NCBI GenBank assembly: GCA_031254955.1
Contig: JAIRTK010000011.1
Span: forward strand, 1 to 7,828
Source of the DNA: Opitutaceae bacterium
GTDB taxonomy: Bacteria > Verrucomicrobiota > Verrucomicrobiia > Opitutales > Opitutaceae
Reading direction: 5' to 3'
DNA length: 7,828 nucleotides
The number at the start of each line of letters is the position of its first letter. Within the stretch, counting starts at the first letter, position 1. Made by a program: the position numbers and the translations under genes. The notes under the pieces were generated by a model that ran no database searches, was not told where the DNA came from, and worked only from the letters and a program-made list of their open reading frames with translations. Positions 1 through 6,070 of the stretch are shown piece by piece.

Positions 1-35
1 CTACCTTTAACGGCTTCCATTGTGTGATTTTCATT
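1..35. repeat. Inverted partner of 402-436
   Basis: Bases 1-18 are the exact reverse complement of 419-436, and 19-35 match 402-418 reversed with three mismatches, so 35 bp pair with 32 identities. At the right-hand copy this sequence abuts the GC hairpin at 435-495. The window therefore probably begins just inside another copy of the same composite repeat, whose hairpin would lie before base 1 (inference). Confidence 0.8.
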
Positions 36-74
36 AGAAAATGGTATTATACTATTTGCGAATGAAAATCACAC
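22..74. repeat. Palindromic module with 14-bp arms
   Basis: Bases 22-35 (GTGTGATTTTCATT) are the perfect reverse complement of 61-74. The 25-bp middle centres on GTATTATAC, so the whole looks like two head-to-head copies of a half-unit, each with a GTATTA box and an AATGAAAATC end. A related half-unit lies at 384-410. The arrangement is a seen fact; no function is assigned. Confidence 0.8.
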
Positions 75-77
75 TTT

Positions 78-152
78 TGTAGGGGCGTCGCTTGCGACGC
101 CCGGCTTGATAACCGTGCACCAGCAACGGGCTTCGCAAGCGAAGCCCCTACA
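78..152. mobile_element. Short terminal-inverted-repeat element, copy 1 (MITE/REP-like)
   Basis: This 75-bp non-coding element starts TGTAGGGGC and ends GCCCCTACA. Each end folds into its own hairpin with a perfect 9-bp stem and 2-nt loop: 83-91 with 94-102, and 128-136 with 139-147. The two 25-bp ends differ at two positions that are paired in the stem, a compensatory G:C to T:A change. The centre (113-128) holds one unit of a 17-bp sequence present three times in the inverted copy at 7012-7120. Homology with that copy continues outside the TGTAGGGG ends, so the duplicated unit is larger, about 44-198. No transposase is present. Confidence 0.8.
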
Positions 153-175
153 TGACCCTGCTTCTAAAGTGTCAT

Positions 176-198
176 GTTCACTGGGAAACGGTATGATA
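176..198 (+). repeat. GTTCAYTGGGAAA-GGTATTA motif
   Basis: This is a 23-bp sequence of the form GTTCACTGGGAAAC followed by GGTATGATA. Close relatives lie at 29-50, 365-392, 6968-6988 (minus orientation) and 7131-7151. More diverged ones lie at 46-70 and 384-409 (both minus) and 513-533. In the element copies it forms the outer boundary of the extended repeat. It may be a repeat edge or a protein or RNA site; the sequence alone does not decide. Confidence 0.65.
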
Positions 199-242
199 CC
201 CTTTCTCAATCAAAAACCTTCTTAAGAAACACCATCCAAGCC

Positions 243-345
243 AACCACGAATTGCACGGATTTTAACGGATAATACAAATAAAACCATTATTTTTCAATG
301 AATTAAACATCCGTGCAATCCGTTTTATCCGTGCAATCCGTGGTT
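243..345. repeat. ATCCGTGCAATCCGT inverted and tandem repeat
   Basis: The left arm (243-271, AACCACGAATTGCACGGATT and on) is complementary to the right arm (309-345). Within the right arm the 15-mer ATCCGTGCAATCCGT occurs twice (309-323 and 327-341, period 18). The AT-rich 272-308 would be the loop. From general knowledge, this 'accacggattgcacggat' type of intergenic repeat turns up in many unrelated bacterial genomes; its function is unknown. Confidence 0.8.
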
Positions 346-434
346 AAAAGGATTGGTGTAAAGGGTGAAACTGGGTGGGAAGTGGTATTATATCCTTTGC
401 GAATGAAAATCCCACTAAGGAAGCCGTTAAAGGT

Positions 435-495
435 AGGGCGAGGCGTTCCGCCGAGCCGCGAGCGGTTCACACGGCTCGGCGGGACGCCTCGCCCT
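435..495. repeat. Long GC-rich hairpin downstream of the regulator
   Basis: Bases 435-458 (AGGGCGAGGCG then TTCCGCCGAGCCG) pair with 472-495 over 24 bp with a single T:G wobble at 447, leaving a 13-nt loop (459-471). It lies 33-93 bp beyond the stop of the minus-strand regulator. It could stop transcription or protect the 3' end, but no U-run follows the stem in the gene's direction (CTACCTTTAACG), so it is not a standard intrinsic terminator. The flank matches the reversed sequence at 1-18, so it is more likely part of an interspersed repeat. Confidence 0.75.
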
Positions 496-527
496 GCCTG
501 AAGGATGATTGTTGTCTGCAAAGGGTA

Positions 528-1589
528 TTATTTTCCCCCCGTCGAGTCCCGCACGACCAGCTCCGCGCGCAGCAGCACCCGGCGCGCCGGCATGCGCGGC
601 TGGCGCAGGCGTCCGAACATCGTCTCCACCGCCGCCGCGCCGAGCGCCTCGCAAGGCTGGCGCATGGTCGTGAGCGGCGGCGAGAGCAGGCTCGCGTAGC
701 GCACGTCGTCGAAACCGGCGGCCTTGATGTCGCGCGGCACGTCGCGTCCGAGTTCGCGCAGCGTTTGCAGCAGGCGCGCCGCGGTCGCGTCGTTCGAGGC
801 GATGATGGCATCGGGCTTCACCCGCTTCAGCAGCACCTCGATGCGCGCGCGTTCGCCCGGCTCGCACACCACAAAATCCAGCCGCGCCTTCGTCGCGCGC
901 TCCACCGCCGCGCGCGCCCCCGCCACGCGCAAATCCGTCGTCTCGGGAAACGCCGGACGCGCGATGAACGCCAGCCGCGTGCAGCCGCGCTCCAGCACAT
1001 GCGCCGCCAGCTCGAAACCCGCGAAGAAATCGTCGATCGCCACCAGGTCCTCGTCGCTTCGCTCGGGAAACTCGCGGATATCGCGATCGAGCAGCACCAC
1101 CGCCAGCCCGCGATGACGCAGCCGCTCGACCACCGCGCGATTCACCGCCGCGCGCACCGGATGATGCTCGACCGGCGCAAAAAACACGCCCGCCACGCCG
1201 CGCTCCGCCCACTCGCGCGCGATGGCATCCGGCGACCGGTCCGCCACCGCCGCGCCCATCAACACATCCCAGCCCGCCGCGCGCGCCGCCCGCGCGATTT
1301 CCGCCGAGATCGGCCCGGCCATTTCCGTCGCGCCAAGCCCGTCGGCCAGCAACCCGAGCGTGCCCTTGGCCAGCGGCGCGTGCCGCACGAACGACCCCGC
1401 CCCGCGATGCCGCTCCACCAGCTCCAGCCGCTGCAACTCCCGCAACGCCTGCGCGACCGTCGGACGCGACGCCTTGTAGCGGCGCGCCAGCGCCTGCTCG
1501 CTCGGCAGGCGCGCGCCCACCTTGAAATCCCCCCGCTTGATCGCCTGATGCAGGGACTGGAAAATGACGGCATGTTTGGGAAGGGACAT
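528..1589 (-). CDS. GntR-type HTH / LacI-type sugar-binding transcriptional repressor
   Basis: A 353-aa regulator. Residues 5-68 form a GntR winged helix-turn-helix, with the typical LPSEQALARRYKASRPTVAQ stretch at 28-47 and a wing ending GAGSFV (63-68). From about 75 to the end it has a LacI/periplasmic-binding-protein-like effector domain, with DAIIASNDATAARLL, AGFDD and PPLTTMRQPCEALG in the expected C-terminal order. This architecture is that of AraR of Bacillus, so it is probably a sugar-responsive repressor; the ligand cannot be read from sequence. The ATG at 1587-1589 is chosen because the HTH begins right after it; no Shine-Dalgarno is visible. The gene is divergent from the heptose genes and shares a 416-bp upstream region containing a palindrome. 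Its TAA stop lies inside a GGTATTA repeat box (513-533). Confidence 0.9.
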   Translation of the reverse strand: MSLPKHAVIFQSLHQAIKRGDFKVGARLPSEQALARRYKASRPTVAQALRELQRLELVERHRGAGSFVRHAPLAKGTLGLLADGLGATEMAGPISAEIARAARAAGWDVLMGAAVADRSPDAIAREWAERGVAGVFFAPVEHHPVRAAVNRAVVERLRHRGLAVVLLDRDIREFPERSDEDLVAIDDFFAGFELAAHVLERGCTRLAFIARPAFPETTDLRVAGARAAVERATKARLDFVVCEPGERARIEVLLKRVKPDAIIASNDATAARLLQTLRELGRDVPRDIKAAGFDDVRYASLLSPPLTTMRQPCEALGAAAVETMFGRLRQPRMPARRVLLRAELVVRDSTGGK

Positions 1590-1590
1590 G

Positions 1591-1713
1591 GGGAATGAGG
1601 AGTGCGGAATGCGGATTGCGGAAGGTAGAATGCAGGATGGAGAATGTGGAGTGCGGATTGTGGAAGGTGGAAGGTGGATTGTGGAAGGTGGAGTGCGAGG
1701 CGCGGATTGCCTG
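1591..1713 (-). repeat. Degenerate ATTCCGC/ACTCCAC-type repeat in the regulator leader
   Basis: On the plus strand this reads as variants of AATGCGG, ATTGCGG, AGTGCGG and AAGGTGG. Read in the direction of the regulator it is a pyrimidine-rich, G-poor leader made of ATTCCGC-like units ending at the start codon. The unit is related to the repeat before the kinase gene (1936-1997), in inverted orientation. The copies are too diverged for a clean unit count. Confidence 0.7.
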
Positions 1714-1798
1714 GGGCGGAGTGCGGGGGAGGGAGGCCGTATTGGAATCGGAACCCCGGACGCGCGGCGCGCCGGCGCCTGCCGGAGCGCCGCGGCGA

Positions 1799-1818
1799 AA
1801 AGTTGTCATGACATCTTT
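1799..1818. promoter_or_regulatory. 20-bp palindrome, candidate operator
   Basis: AAAGTTGTCA is followed directly by TGACATCTTT. Nine of ten base pairs are symmetrical; the only exception is T:T at 1803/1814. The core TGTCATGACA (1804-1813) is perfect and has the TGTNNNNACA form found in operators of AraR-type repressors. It sits 209 bp from the regulator start and 187 bp from the kinase start, so the adjacent regulator is the obvious candidate to bind it (inference). No second copy was noticed in the window. Confidence 0.6.
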
Positions 1819-1935
1819 CTTCCAAATGCCAACACATTTGTTCGCCCCGTCGCGCGGCTCCCCTCATCACGGCTCGCATCCGGCGCCCGTTTCATTCCGT
1901 GCTTCGATTTCCCGCCGGCCTTCCGTCTCCGCTTC

Positions 1936-1997
1936 ATTCATTCCGCATTCCAAAATCCGCATTCCGCATTTCCAGAATCCGCATTTCGCATTCCGCC
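1936..1997 (+). repeat. CCGCATT repeat in the kinase-gene leader
   Basis: Four exact CCGCATT units (starting 1943, 1957, 1964 and 1979) and variants (TCGCATT at 1986, CCGCCTT at 1993) are separated by short A- or T-rich spacers. The array ends 8 bp before the ATG at 2006. It takes the place where a Shine-Dalgarno site would be expected. Confidence 0.75.
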
Positions 1998-2005
1998 TTT
2001 CCATC

Positions 2006-3928
2006 ATGAACGCCTCCCGCCTCCGCGAACTCCTCCAAGCCATCACCCGCGCCCGCGTCGGTGTCGTCGGCGATTTTTGCATCGACAGTTACTACATCAT
2101 CGACATGGCCCGCTCCGAGCCGTCGCTCGAAACCGGCATCGCCACGCATCCCGTGCGCGAACAGCGCCACACCCTCGGCGGCGCGGGCAACGTCGCCTGC
2201 AACCTCCACGCCATCGGCGTCGGCTCCATCAGCGCATTCGGCGTCGTCGGCGGCGACCTGCTCGGCCTGGAGCTTCTGCGCCTCCTCGAATCGCTCGGCG
2301 CCGACACCGCCGGCATGATCACGCAAAAAGACGGCTGGCAGACCCACTCCTACCTGAAACCCATCATCAACCGCGACGAAGGCCACCGCATGGACTTCGG
2401 CGTGTTCAACGAAATCGACGACGCCACCACCGCCGCGCTCCTCGCCGCGCTCGAAAAAGCGCTGCCCGCGCTCGACGTGCTCATCGTCAACCAGCAATTT
2501 GAAAACAGCCTGCACTCCGCCGCGTTTCAGGCCGGGCTGAACCGCCTCCTCGCCGCGCACCCGCGCGTCACCGCGCTCATCGACTGCCGCGGCAGCCGCC
2601 TCGCCGACGCCTACACGACCGGCCTGCGCAAGCTCAACGACCACGAGGCCGCCCGCCTTTGCGGCTTGGCCCACGGCCCCCGCGATTCCATCCCGCGCCA
2701 CGACGCCATCGAGTGCGCCTCGCGCCTTTTTGCGCAATGGAAAAAAACCGTCTTCGTCACGCGCGGCAAACACGGCTGCGTGGTCGTCGATGCCGCCGGC
2801 GCGCACGAAATTCCCGGCCTGCACATCATCAAAAAAACCGATTCCGTCGGCGCGGGCGACAGCATGGTGTCCGGCATCGCCGCCTGCCTCTCCATCGGCG
2901 CCGCGCCCGCCGAGGCCGCCGCCTTTGGCAACTTCGTGGCCGGCGTCACCGTGCAGAAACTCCACCAGACCGGCACCGCCACGCCCGCCGAGATCCTCGC
3001 CATCGGCGGACACGCCGACTACGTTTACCAACCCGAGCTGGCCGACGACATCCGCCGCGCCGTGTTCGCGCCCGGCACCGCCATCGAACTCGCCGGGCCG
3101 CTCCCCGCCGAGTTCGACCTCCGCTTCGCCATCTTCGACCACGACGGCACCCTCTCCACGCTCCGCCAAGGCTGGGAAAAAGTCATGGAGCCTATGATGA
3201 TTCGCGCCATCCTCGGCCCCGCCTACAAGACCGCCGACAGCGCCGCCTACGAGCGCGTCGTCCGGCAAAGCCGGGAGTTCATCGACAAGACCACCGGCAT
3301 CCAGACCCTCCAGCAGATGCACGGACTCTCGCTCATGGTGCGCGAGGCGGGCTTCGTCCCCGAGGCCGACATTCTCGACGCCCCCGGCTACAAACGCATC
3401 TACAACGACGCCCTCATGGAGCTGGTCCGCGAACGCAAACAGCAACTCGCCCGCGGCGAACTCGACGTGACCGACTTCACCATGAAAAACGCCGTCGCGC
3501 TCCTCCACCGCCTCCACGCCGCCGGCGTGCGCCTCTTCCTCGCCAGCGGCACCGACGAGCAGGATGTCATCCTCGAAGCCCGGGCGCTCGGCTACGCGCA
3601 CCTCTTCGACGACCGCATCTACGGCGCGAACCAAGACATGACCCACGACGCCAAGCGCATGGTGCTGGAGCGCATCCTCGGCGAAATCGGCCCGGACAAC
3701 GCCGCCCACATCGTCACCTTCGGCGACGGCCCCGTGGAAATCCGCGAGACCCGCAAACGCGGCGGCCTCACCGTCGGCATCGCCGGCAACGAAGTCCAGC
3801 GCTTCGGCCTCGCGCCCGAAAAACGCGCCCGCGTCATCCGCGCCGGCGCCCACCTCGTCGTGCCCGACTATTCCCAACTCGACGCCCTCCTCTCGCTGCT
3901 CAAAATACCCCCCGCCCGCATCGGATAA
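2006..3928 (+). CDS. rfaE1: Fused PfkB heptose-phosphate kinase and HAD phosphatase
   Basis: A 640-aa two-domain protein. Residues 15-340 form a PfkB/ribokinase-fold kinase like the HldE N-terminal domain (heptose 7-phosphate to 1,7-bisphosphate): VGVVGDFCIDSYY (18-30), GGAGN (58-62) and DSVGAGD (279-285) with the catalytic base Asp285. The HldE 'ISPEAPVPV' substrate segment is replaced by SEPSLETGIATHP (37-49), so the exact substrate rests partly on context. Residues 373-635 form a HAD hydrolase: DHDGT (378-382, nucleophile Asp378, acid Asp380), Ser514 in FLASGT, Lys550, and GDGPVE (573-578). It has a helical cap between motifs I and II and is larger than classical GmhB (about 190 aa). The HAD half is the natural candidate for the 7-phosphatase step, since no separate gmhB is present. 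ATG 2006 is chosen because the kinase fold begins just after it; upstream frame is repeat. The symbol covers the kinase half only. Confidence 0.85.
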   Translation: MNASRLRELLQAITRARVGVVGDFCIDSYYIIDMARSEPSLETGIATHPVREQRHTLGGAGNVACNLHAIGVGSISAFGVVGGDLLGLELLRLLESLGADTAGMITQKDGWQTHSYLKPIINRDEGHRMDFGVFNEIDDATTAALLAALEKALPALDVLIVNQQFENSLHSAAFQAGLNRLLAAHPRVTALIDCRGSRLADAYTTGLRKLNDHEAARLCGLAHGPRDSIPRHDAIECASRLFAQWKKTVFVTRGKHGCVVVDAAGAHEIPGLHIIKKTDSVGAGDSMVSGIAACLSIGAAPAEAAAFGNFVAGVTVQKLHQTGTATPAEILAIGGHADYVYQPELADDIRRAVFAPGTAIELAGPLPAEFDLRFAIFDHDGTLSTLRQGWEKVMEPMMIRAILGPAYKTADSAAYERVVRQSREFIDKTTGIQTLQQMHGLSLMVREAGFVPEADILDAPGYKRIYNDALMELVRERKQQLARGELDVTDFTMKNAVALLHRLHAAGVRLFLASGTDEQDVILEARALGYAHLFDDRIYGANQDMTHDAKRMVLERILGEIGPDNAAHIVTFGDGPVEIRETRKRGGLTVGIAGNEVQRFGLAPEKRARVIRAGAHLVVPDYSQLDALLSLLKIPPARIG

Positions 3929-3943
3929 CCCCCGCCCGCATCG
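3909..3943 (+). repeat. 15-bp direct repeat spanning the stop codon
   Basis: CCCCCGCCCGCATCG occurs at 3909-3923 (last codons of the kinase fusion) and at 3929-3943 (just after the TAA), with a 20-bp period. It is a small local duplication. The stop codon falls in the 5-bp spacer GATAA. Confidence 0.85.
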
Positions 3944-3961
3944 CCGCCGCCCCTCGTTTTC

Positions 3962-4001
3962 ATTCGACTTGAATCGACTTAAATCGAATTAAATCGAAAA
4001 C
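3962..4001 (+). repeat. 10-bp tandem repeat AATCGACTTA, first array
   Basis: Four units of 10 bp (3962, 3972, 3982 and 3992), the second being the exact AATCGACTTA and the last two decaying to AATCGAATTA and AATCGAAAAC. The same unit forms a second array at 4692-4749 in the next gene gap. The arrays are AT-rich islands in otherwise GC-rich DNA. Confidence 0.85.
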
Positions 4002-4111
4002 ATAACAACCACACCACACCCACCACACCACACCCACCGCCCCACACCCGCCACACCCGCACCCGCCGCCACCACCACCCGCCACACCCACCACATCCAC
4101 CACCACCCACC
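4001..4111 (+). repeat. CA/CCA-rich simple sequence leading into rfaE2
   Basis: A run of ACC/CAC/CCA triplets and pentamers. The 111 bases contain only six G and two T. It ends directly at the ATG of rfaE2, so the transcript leader would be largely unstructured and has no Shine-Dalgarno site. Confidence 0.85.
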
Positions 4112-4609
4112 ATGCCAGCACCGTTCGATTACCAGTCCCGCATCCTCACCCGCGACCAAATGAAAACCGAGATGGCCGCGCTCCGCGCCGCCGGCAAGAA
4201 AGTCGTCTTCACCAACGGCGCCTTCGACATCCTCCACCTCGGCCACCTCACCTACATGACCTTCGCCCGCCGCCAAGGCGACTGCCTCGTCGTCGGCCTC
4301 AACTCCGACGCCTCCGTCAAACGCTACAAAGGCGACAAACGCCCCATCGTCCCCGAACAAGAACGCGCCACCCTGCTCGCCGGCCTCAAGTGCGTGGACT
4401 ACGTGGTCATCTTCGACGAGGACGAACCCAAGGAACTCATCGCGCACATCCTCCCCGACGTGCTCGTGAAAGGCGAAGACTGGGCGCACTACGTCAGTGG
4501 CCGCGACATCGTCGAGGCCCGCGGCGGCAAAGTCGTCCTCGCCAGAATGGTCGAAGGCCGCTCCACCACCAACATCATCAAAAAAGTCACCGAAGCCTAC
4601 GGAAAATAA
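4112..4609 (+). CDS. rfaE2: D-glycero-beta-D-manno-heptose 1-phosphate adenylyltransferase
   Basis: A 165-aa cytidylyltransferase-fold enzyme that transfers AMP from ATP to heptose 1-phosphate, equal to the C-terminal half of E. coli HldE as a stand-alone protein. TNGAFDILHLGH (34-45) carries the HxGH nucleotide-binding motif (His42, His45), followed by NSDASVKRYKGDKRP (64-78), LPDVLVKGEDW (114-124) and GRSTTNIIKK (149-158), the family's counterpart of the second ATP-binding motif. Length and motif order are normal. The kinase activity that is fused to it in E. coli is here on the preceding gene. It lies 183 bp after the kinase fusion and 328 bp before hldD, in the same direction, so co-transcription is likely but the gaps are long for an operon. 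The ATG at 4112 gives a normal N-terminus; upstream is simple-sequence DNA. Confidence 0.95.
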   Translation: MPAPFDYQSRILTRDQMKTEMAALRAAGKKVVFTNGAFDILHLGHLTYMTFARRQGDCLVVGLNSDASVKRYKGDKRPIVPEQERATLLAGLKCVDYVVIFDEDEPKELIAHILPDVLVKGEDWAHYVSGRDIVEARGGKVVLARMVEGRSTTNIIKKVTEAYGK

Positions 4610-4691
4610 CCCGCCGCCACCACCACAGCCCCCGCCATCGTCATCGTCGTCGCAGCAGCCGCCCCCCGCCCCGCCGCCCCTGCCGCCCCCT

Positions 4692-4749
4692 AATGACTTA
4701 AATCGACTTAAATCGACTTGAGTCGCTTTAAGTCGCCTCAAATCCGACC
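4692..4749 (+). repeat. 10-bp tandem repeat AATCGACTTA, second array
   Basis: Units: AATGACTTA (4692, one base short), AATCGACTTA (4701), AATCGACTTG (4711), AGTCGCTTTA (4721), AGTCGCCTCA (4731), then a degraded end. It is the same unit as at 3962-4001. Copies become progressively more diverged toward the right, as is usual at array edges. Confidence 0.85.
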
Positions 4750-4851
4750 CCCGCCACAGCCCCCGTCGCAGCCACCGTTACCGTCCACCACCACCATCAC
4801 CGTCGTCGCACCGCCACCACCACCACTGTCGCCCCCTACCACCACCACCGC

Positions 4852-4935
4852 CTACCCACTACCCGCTACTCACTACTCGCTACTCACCACCCGCTACTCG
4901 CTACTCACTACTCACTACTCACTACTCACCACTCA
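4852..4935 (+). repeat. 7-bp tandem repeat CTACTCA, twelve units
   Basis: Twelve contiguous heptamers of the form CYACYCR; six are exact CTACTCA (4866, 4880, 4901, 4908, 4915, 4922) and the others are CTACCCA, CTACCCG, CTACTCG, CCACCCG or CCACTCA. The array has no indels. It ends 2 bp before the CTG proposed as the start of hldD. Because 7 is not a multiple of 3, unit gain or loss would shift any frame entering from upstream. Confidence 0.95.
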
Positions 4936-4937
4936 CC

Positions 4938-5906
4938 CTGCCCTCATCCATCATCGTCACCGGCGGAGCCGGCTTTATCGGACGCAACCTCGTCGAGGCG
5001 CTCAACCAGCGCGGCGAAGACAACATCTACATCGTGGACAAACTCGGCCACGACGAAAAATGGCGCAACCTCCTCGGCCTCGCCTTCGAAGACGCGTGGA
5101 GCATCGACGACTTCCGCCGCCGCGTGCGCGCCAACACCCTCCCGCCCATCGCCACCATCTTCCACCTCGGCGCATGCAGCGCCACCACCGAGACCGACGC
5201 CGACTACCTCCTGGACAACAACTACCGCACCACGCGCGAACTCTGCGAATGGTCGCTGAAAAACGGCGCGCGCTTCATCTACGCCTCCAGCGCCGCCACC
5301 TACGGCGCGGGCGAGCACGGCTACGACGACTCCGACACCGTCACACCGCTGCTCCGCCCCCTCAACATGTATGGCTACTCCAAGCACCTGTTCGACCTCT
5401 GGGCGCTCCGCCGCGGCCACCTGCGCGCCATCGCCGGCGTCAAATACTTCAACGTCTTCGGCCCCGGCGAAGACCACAAAGGCGACATGCGCTCCGTCAT
5501 CAACAAAGCCGTCACCCAAATCGTCGAGACCGGCAAGGTGCGACTCTTCCGCTCCCACCGCCCCGACTACAAAGACGGCGAGCAACTCCGCGATTTCGTT
5601 TACGTAAAAGACGCCGTCGCGCAGACGCTCTACTATCACGACCACCCGGAAGTCTCCGGCCTCTTCAACGCCGGCACCGGCCGCGCGCGCTCCTGGAACG
5701 ACCTCGCCCGCGCCGTCTTCGCCGCGCTCGGACGCGAGCCGCTCATCGAATACATCGACATGCCGGAACCCATCCGCGAAAAATACCAATACTACACCAA
5801 ATCCGACACCGCCAAAGCCCGCGCCGCCGGCTACACCCGCGAAGCCCTCACCCTGGAGGCCGCCGTCCGCGACTACGTGGTAAATTACCTCGTCAAACCC
5901 GCCTGA
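4938..5906 (+). CDS. hldD: ADP-L-glycero-D-manno-heptose 6-epimerase, probable CTG start
   Basis: A 322-aa extended short-chain dehydrogenase (E. coli HldD is 310 aa) that converts ADP-D-glycero- to ADP-L-glycero-manno-heptose. IIVTGGAGFIG (5-15) is the NAD(P)-binding Rossmann motif. ASSAATYG (116-123) and YGYSK (Tyr145, Lys149) are the catalytic Ser/YxxxK region, and KYFNVFGPGEDHKGDM includes Lys181, matching the lysine used by E. coli HldD. GTGRARSWNDLA and YQYYTKSDTAKARAAGYT fit the C-terminal half. The frame is open from 4722 but has no ATG, GTG or TTG before GTG 5034, which would remove the Rossmann motif. CTG at 4938 gives an N-terminus of family length; ATC 4950 or 4953 are less likely alternatives. 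The gene ends LEAAVRDYVVNYLVKPA, and a diverged copy of this end lies 164 bp downstream. Confidence 0.93.
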   Translation: MPSSIIVTGGAGFIGRNLVEALNQRGEDNIYIVDKLGHDEKWRNLLGLAFEDAWSIDDFRRRVRANTLPPIATIFHLGACSATTETDADYLLDNNYRTTRELCEWSLKNGARFIYASSAATYGAGEHGYDDSDTVTPLLRPLNMYGYSKHLFDLWALRRGHLRAIAGVKYFNVFGPGEDHKGDMRSVINKAVTQIVETGKVRLFRSHRPDYKDGEQLRDFVYVKDAVAQTLYYHDHPEVSGLFNAGTGRARSWNDLARAVFAALGREPLIEYIDMPEPIREKYQYYTKSDTAKARAAGYTREALTLEAAVRDYVVNYLVKPA

Positions 5907-5916
5907 CGCCCCCCGC
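5852..5916 (+). repeat. Direct repeat, original copy (3' end of hldD)
   Basis: These 65 bp cover the last 17 codons of hldD, the TGA and 10 bp after it. They recur at 6016-6080 with four substitutions, all transitions. Weaker likeness continues after both copies (GCGCCTTGCCTT, then CTTACTCGTTC), pointing to a 164-bp tandem duplication whose spacer has since diverged. Confidence 0.9.
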
Positions 5917-6015
5917 GCCTTGCCTTCCATCACCCTCATTCCCTTACTCGTTCACCCCATCCATTTCTTTCCTCTTTATTCTTTATCTTTCCTCTTTCTC
6001 TCATCCCGAATGCTG

Positions 6016-6070
6016 CCTGGAGACCGCCATCCGCGACTACATGGTAAATTACCTCGCCAAACCCGCCTGA
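6016..6070 (+). pseudogene. Duplicated C-terminal fragment of hldD
   Basis: In frame this encodes LETAIRDYMVNYLAKPA and a TGA, against LEAAVRDYVVNYLVKPA in hldD. All four base differences change an amino acid (A to T, V to I, V to M, V to A). Weak likeness may extend left to 6008 (GAA codon), missing one codon. There is no start codon or upstream domain, so it is a remnant: either a local tandem duplication or the leftover end of a second hldD copy. Confidence 0.8.

Larger units (their letters stand above)
1..527. other. Gene-free left end: mosaic of interspersed repeats
   Basis: No credible gene is present. The stretch is made of several repeat families listed separately: an inverted pair (1-35 with 402-436), a palindromic module (22-74), a terminal-inverted-repeat element (78-152), an ATCCGTGCAATCCGT inverted repeat (243-345) and a long GC hairpin (435-495). 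It lies downstream of the minus-strand regulator, so it would be that gene's 3' untranslated region or beyond. The short open frames here run through palindromes and show no family likeness. Confidence 0.8.
1590..2005. other. Divergent intergenic region between regulator and heptose genes
   Basis: No gene is supported here. The outer parts are degenerate 7-bp repeats (1591-1713 and 1936-1997) placed in opposite orientation, each immediately before one of the two start codons. The middle has a GC-rich block (1760-1797), a near-perfect palindrome at 1799-1818 and mixed sequence. I found no convincing -35/-10 pair: TTGTCA at 1803-1808 resembles a -35 box but lacks a good -10 at normal spacing. 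Confidence 0.75.
4610..4937 (+). other. Low-complexity gap between rfaE2 and hldD
   Basis: No gene. In order it holds CCG/CCA/TCG triplet-rich sequence (4610-4690), a 10-bp tandem array (4692-4749), more CCA/CCG-rich sequence (4750-4851) and a 7-bp tandem array (4852-4935). Parts of the two triplet-rich blocks resemble each other (CCACAGCCCCCG and GTCGTCGCA occur in both), so the gap may have grown by duplication. The proline-rich open frames across it are products of composition. Confidence 0.8.

Noticed and set aside
435..495. Intrinsic terminator of the regulator gene
   Set aside because: The stem is strong but no U-run follows in the direction of transcription, and the sequence belongs to a repeat with a partner at 1-35.
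375..1598. Plus-strand open frame (407 codons) opposite the regulator
   Set aside because: Arg/Ala/His-rich sequence without any domain likeness; the opposite strand encodes a convincing GntR/LacI-type regulator.
1934..3877. Long minus-strand open frame (647 codons) opposite the kinase fusion
   Set aside because: It is a composition shadow of the GC-rich plus-strand gene, with Gly/Ala/Val/Asp-rich sequence and no motifs, while the plus strand has clear PfkB and HAD motifs.
4852..4935. CRISPR-like array
   Set aside because: The 7-bp units are contiguous with no spacers, and no cas genes are present; it is a microsatellite-type tandem repeat. The same applies to the 17-bp units at 7036-7086.
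4718..6070. Plus-strand 450-codon frame across hldD
   Set aside because: It is out of frame with the real epimerase and Arg/Pro-rich. Only its last 17 codons are meaningful, as the duplicated hldD tail.
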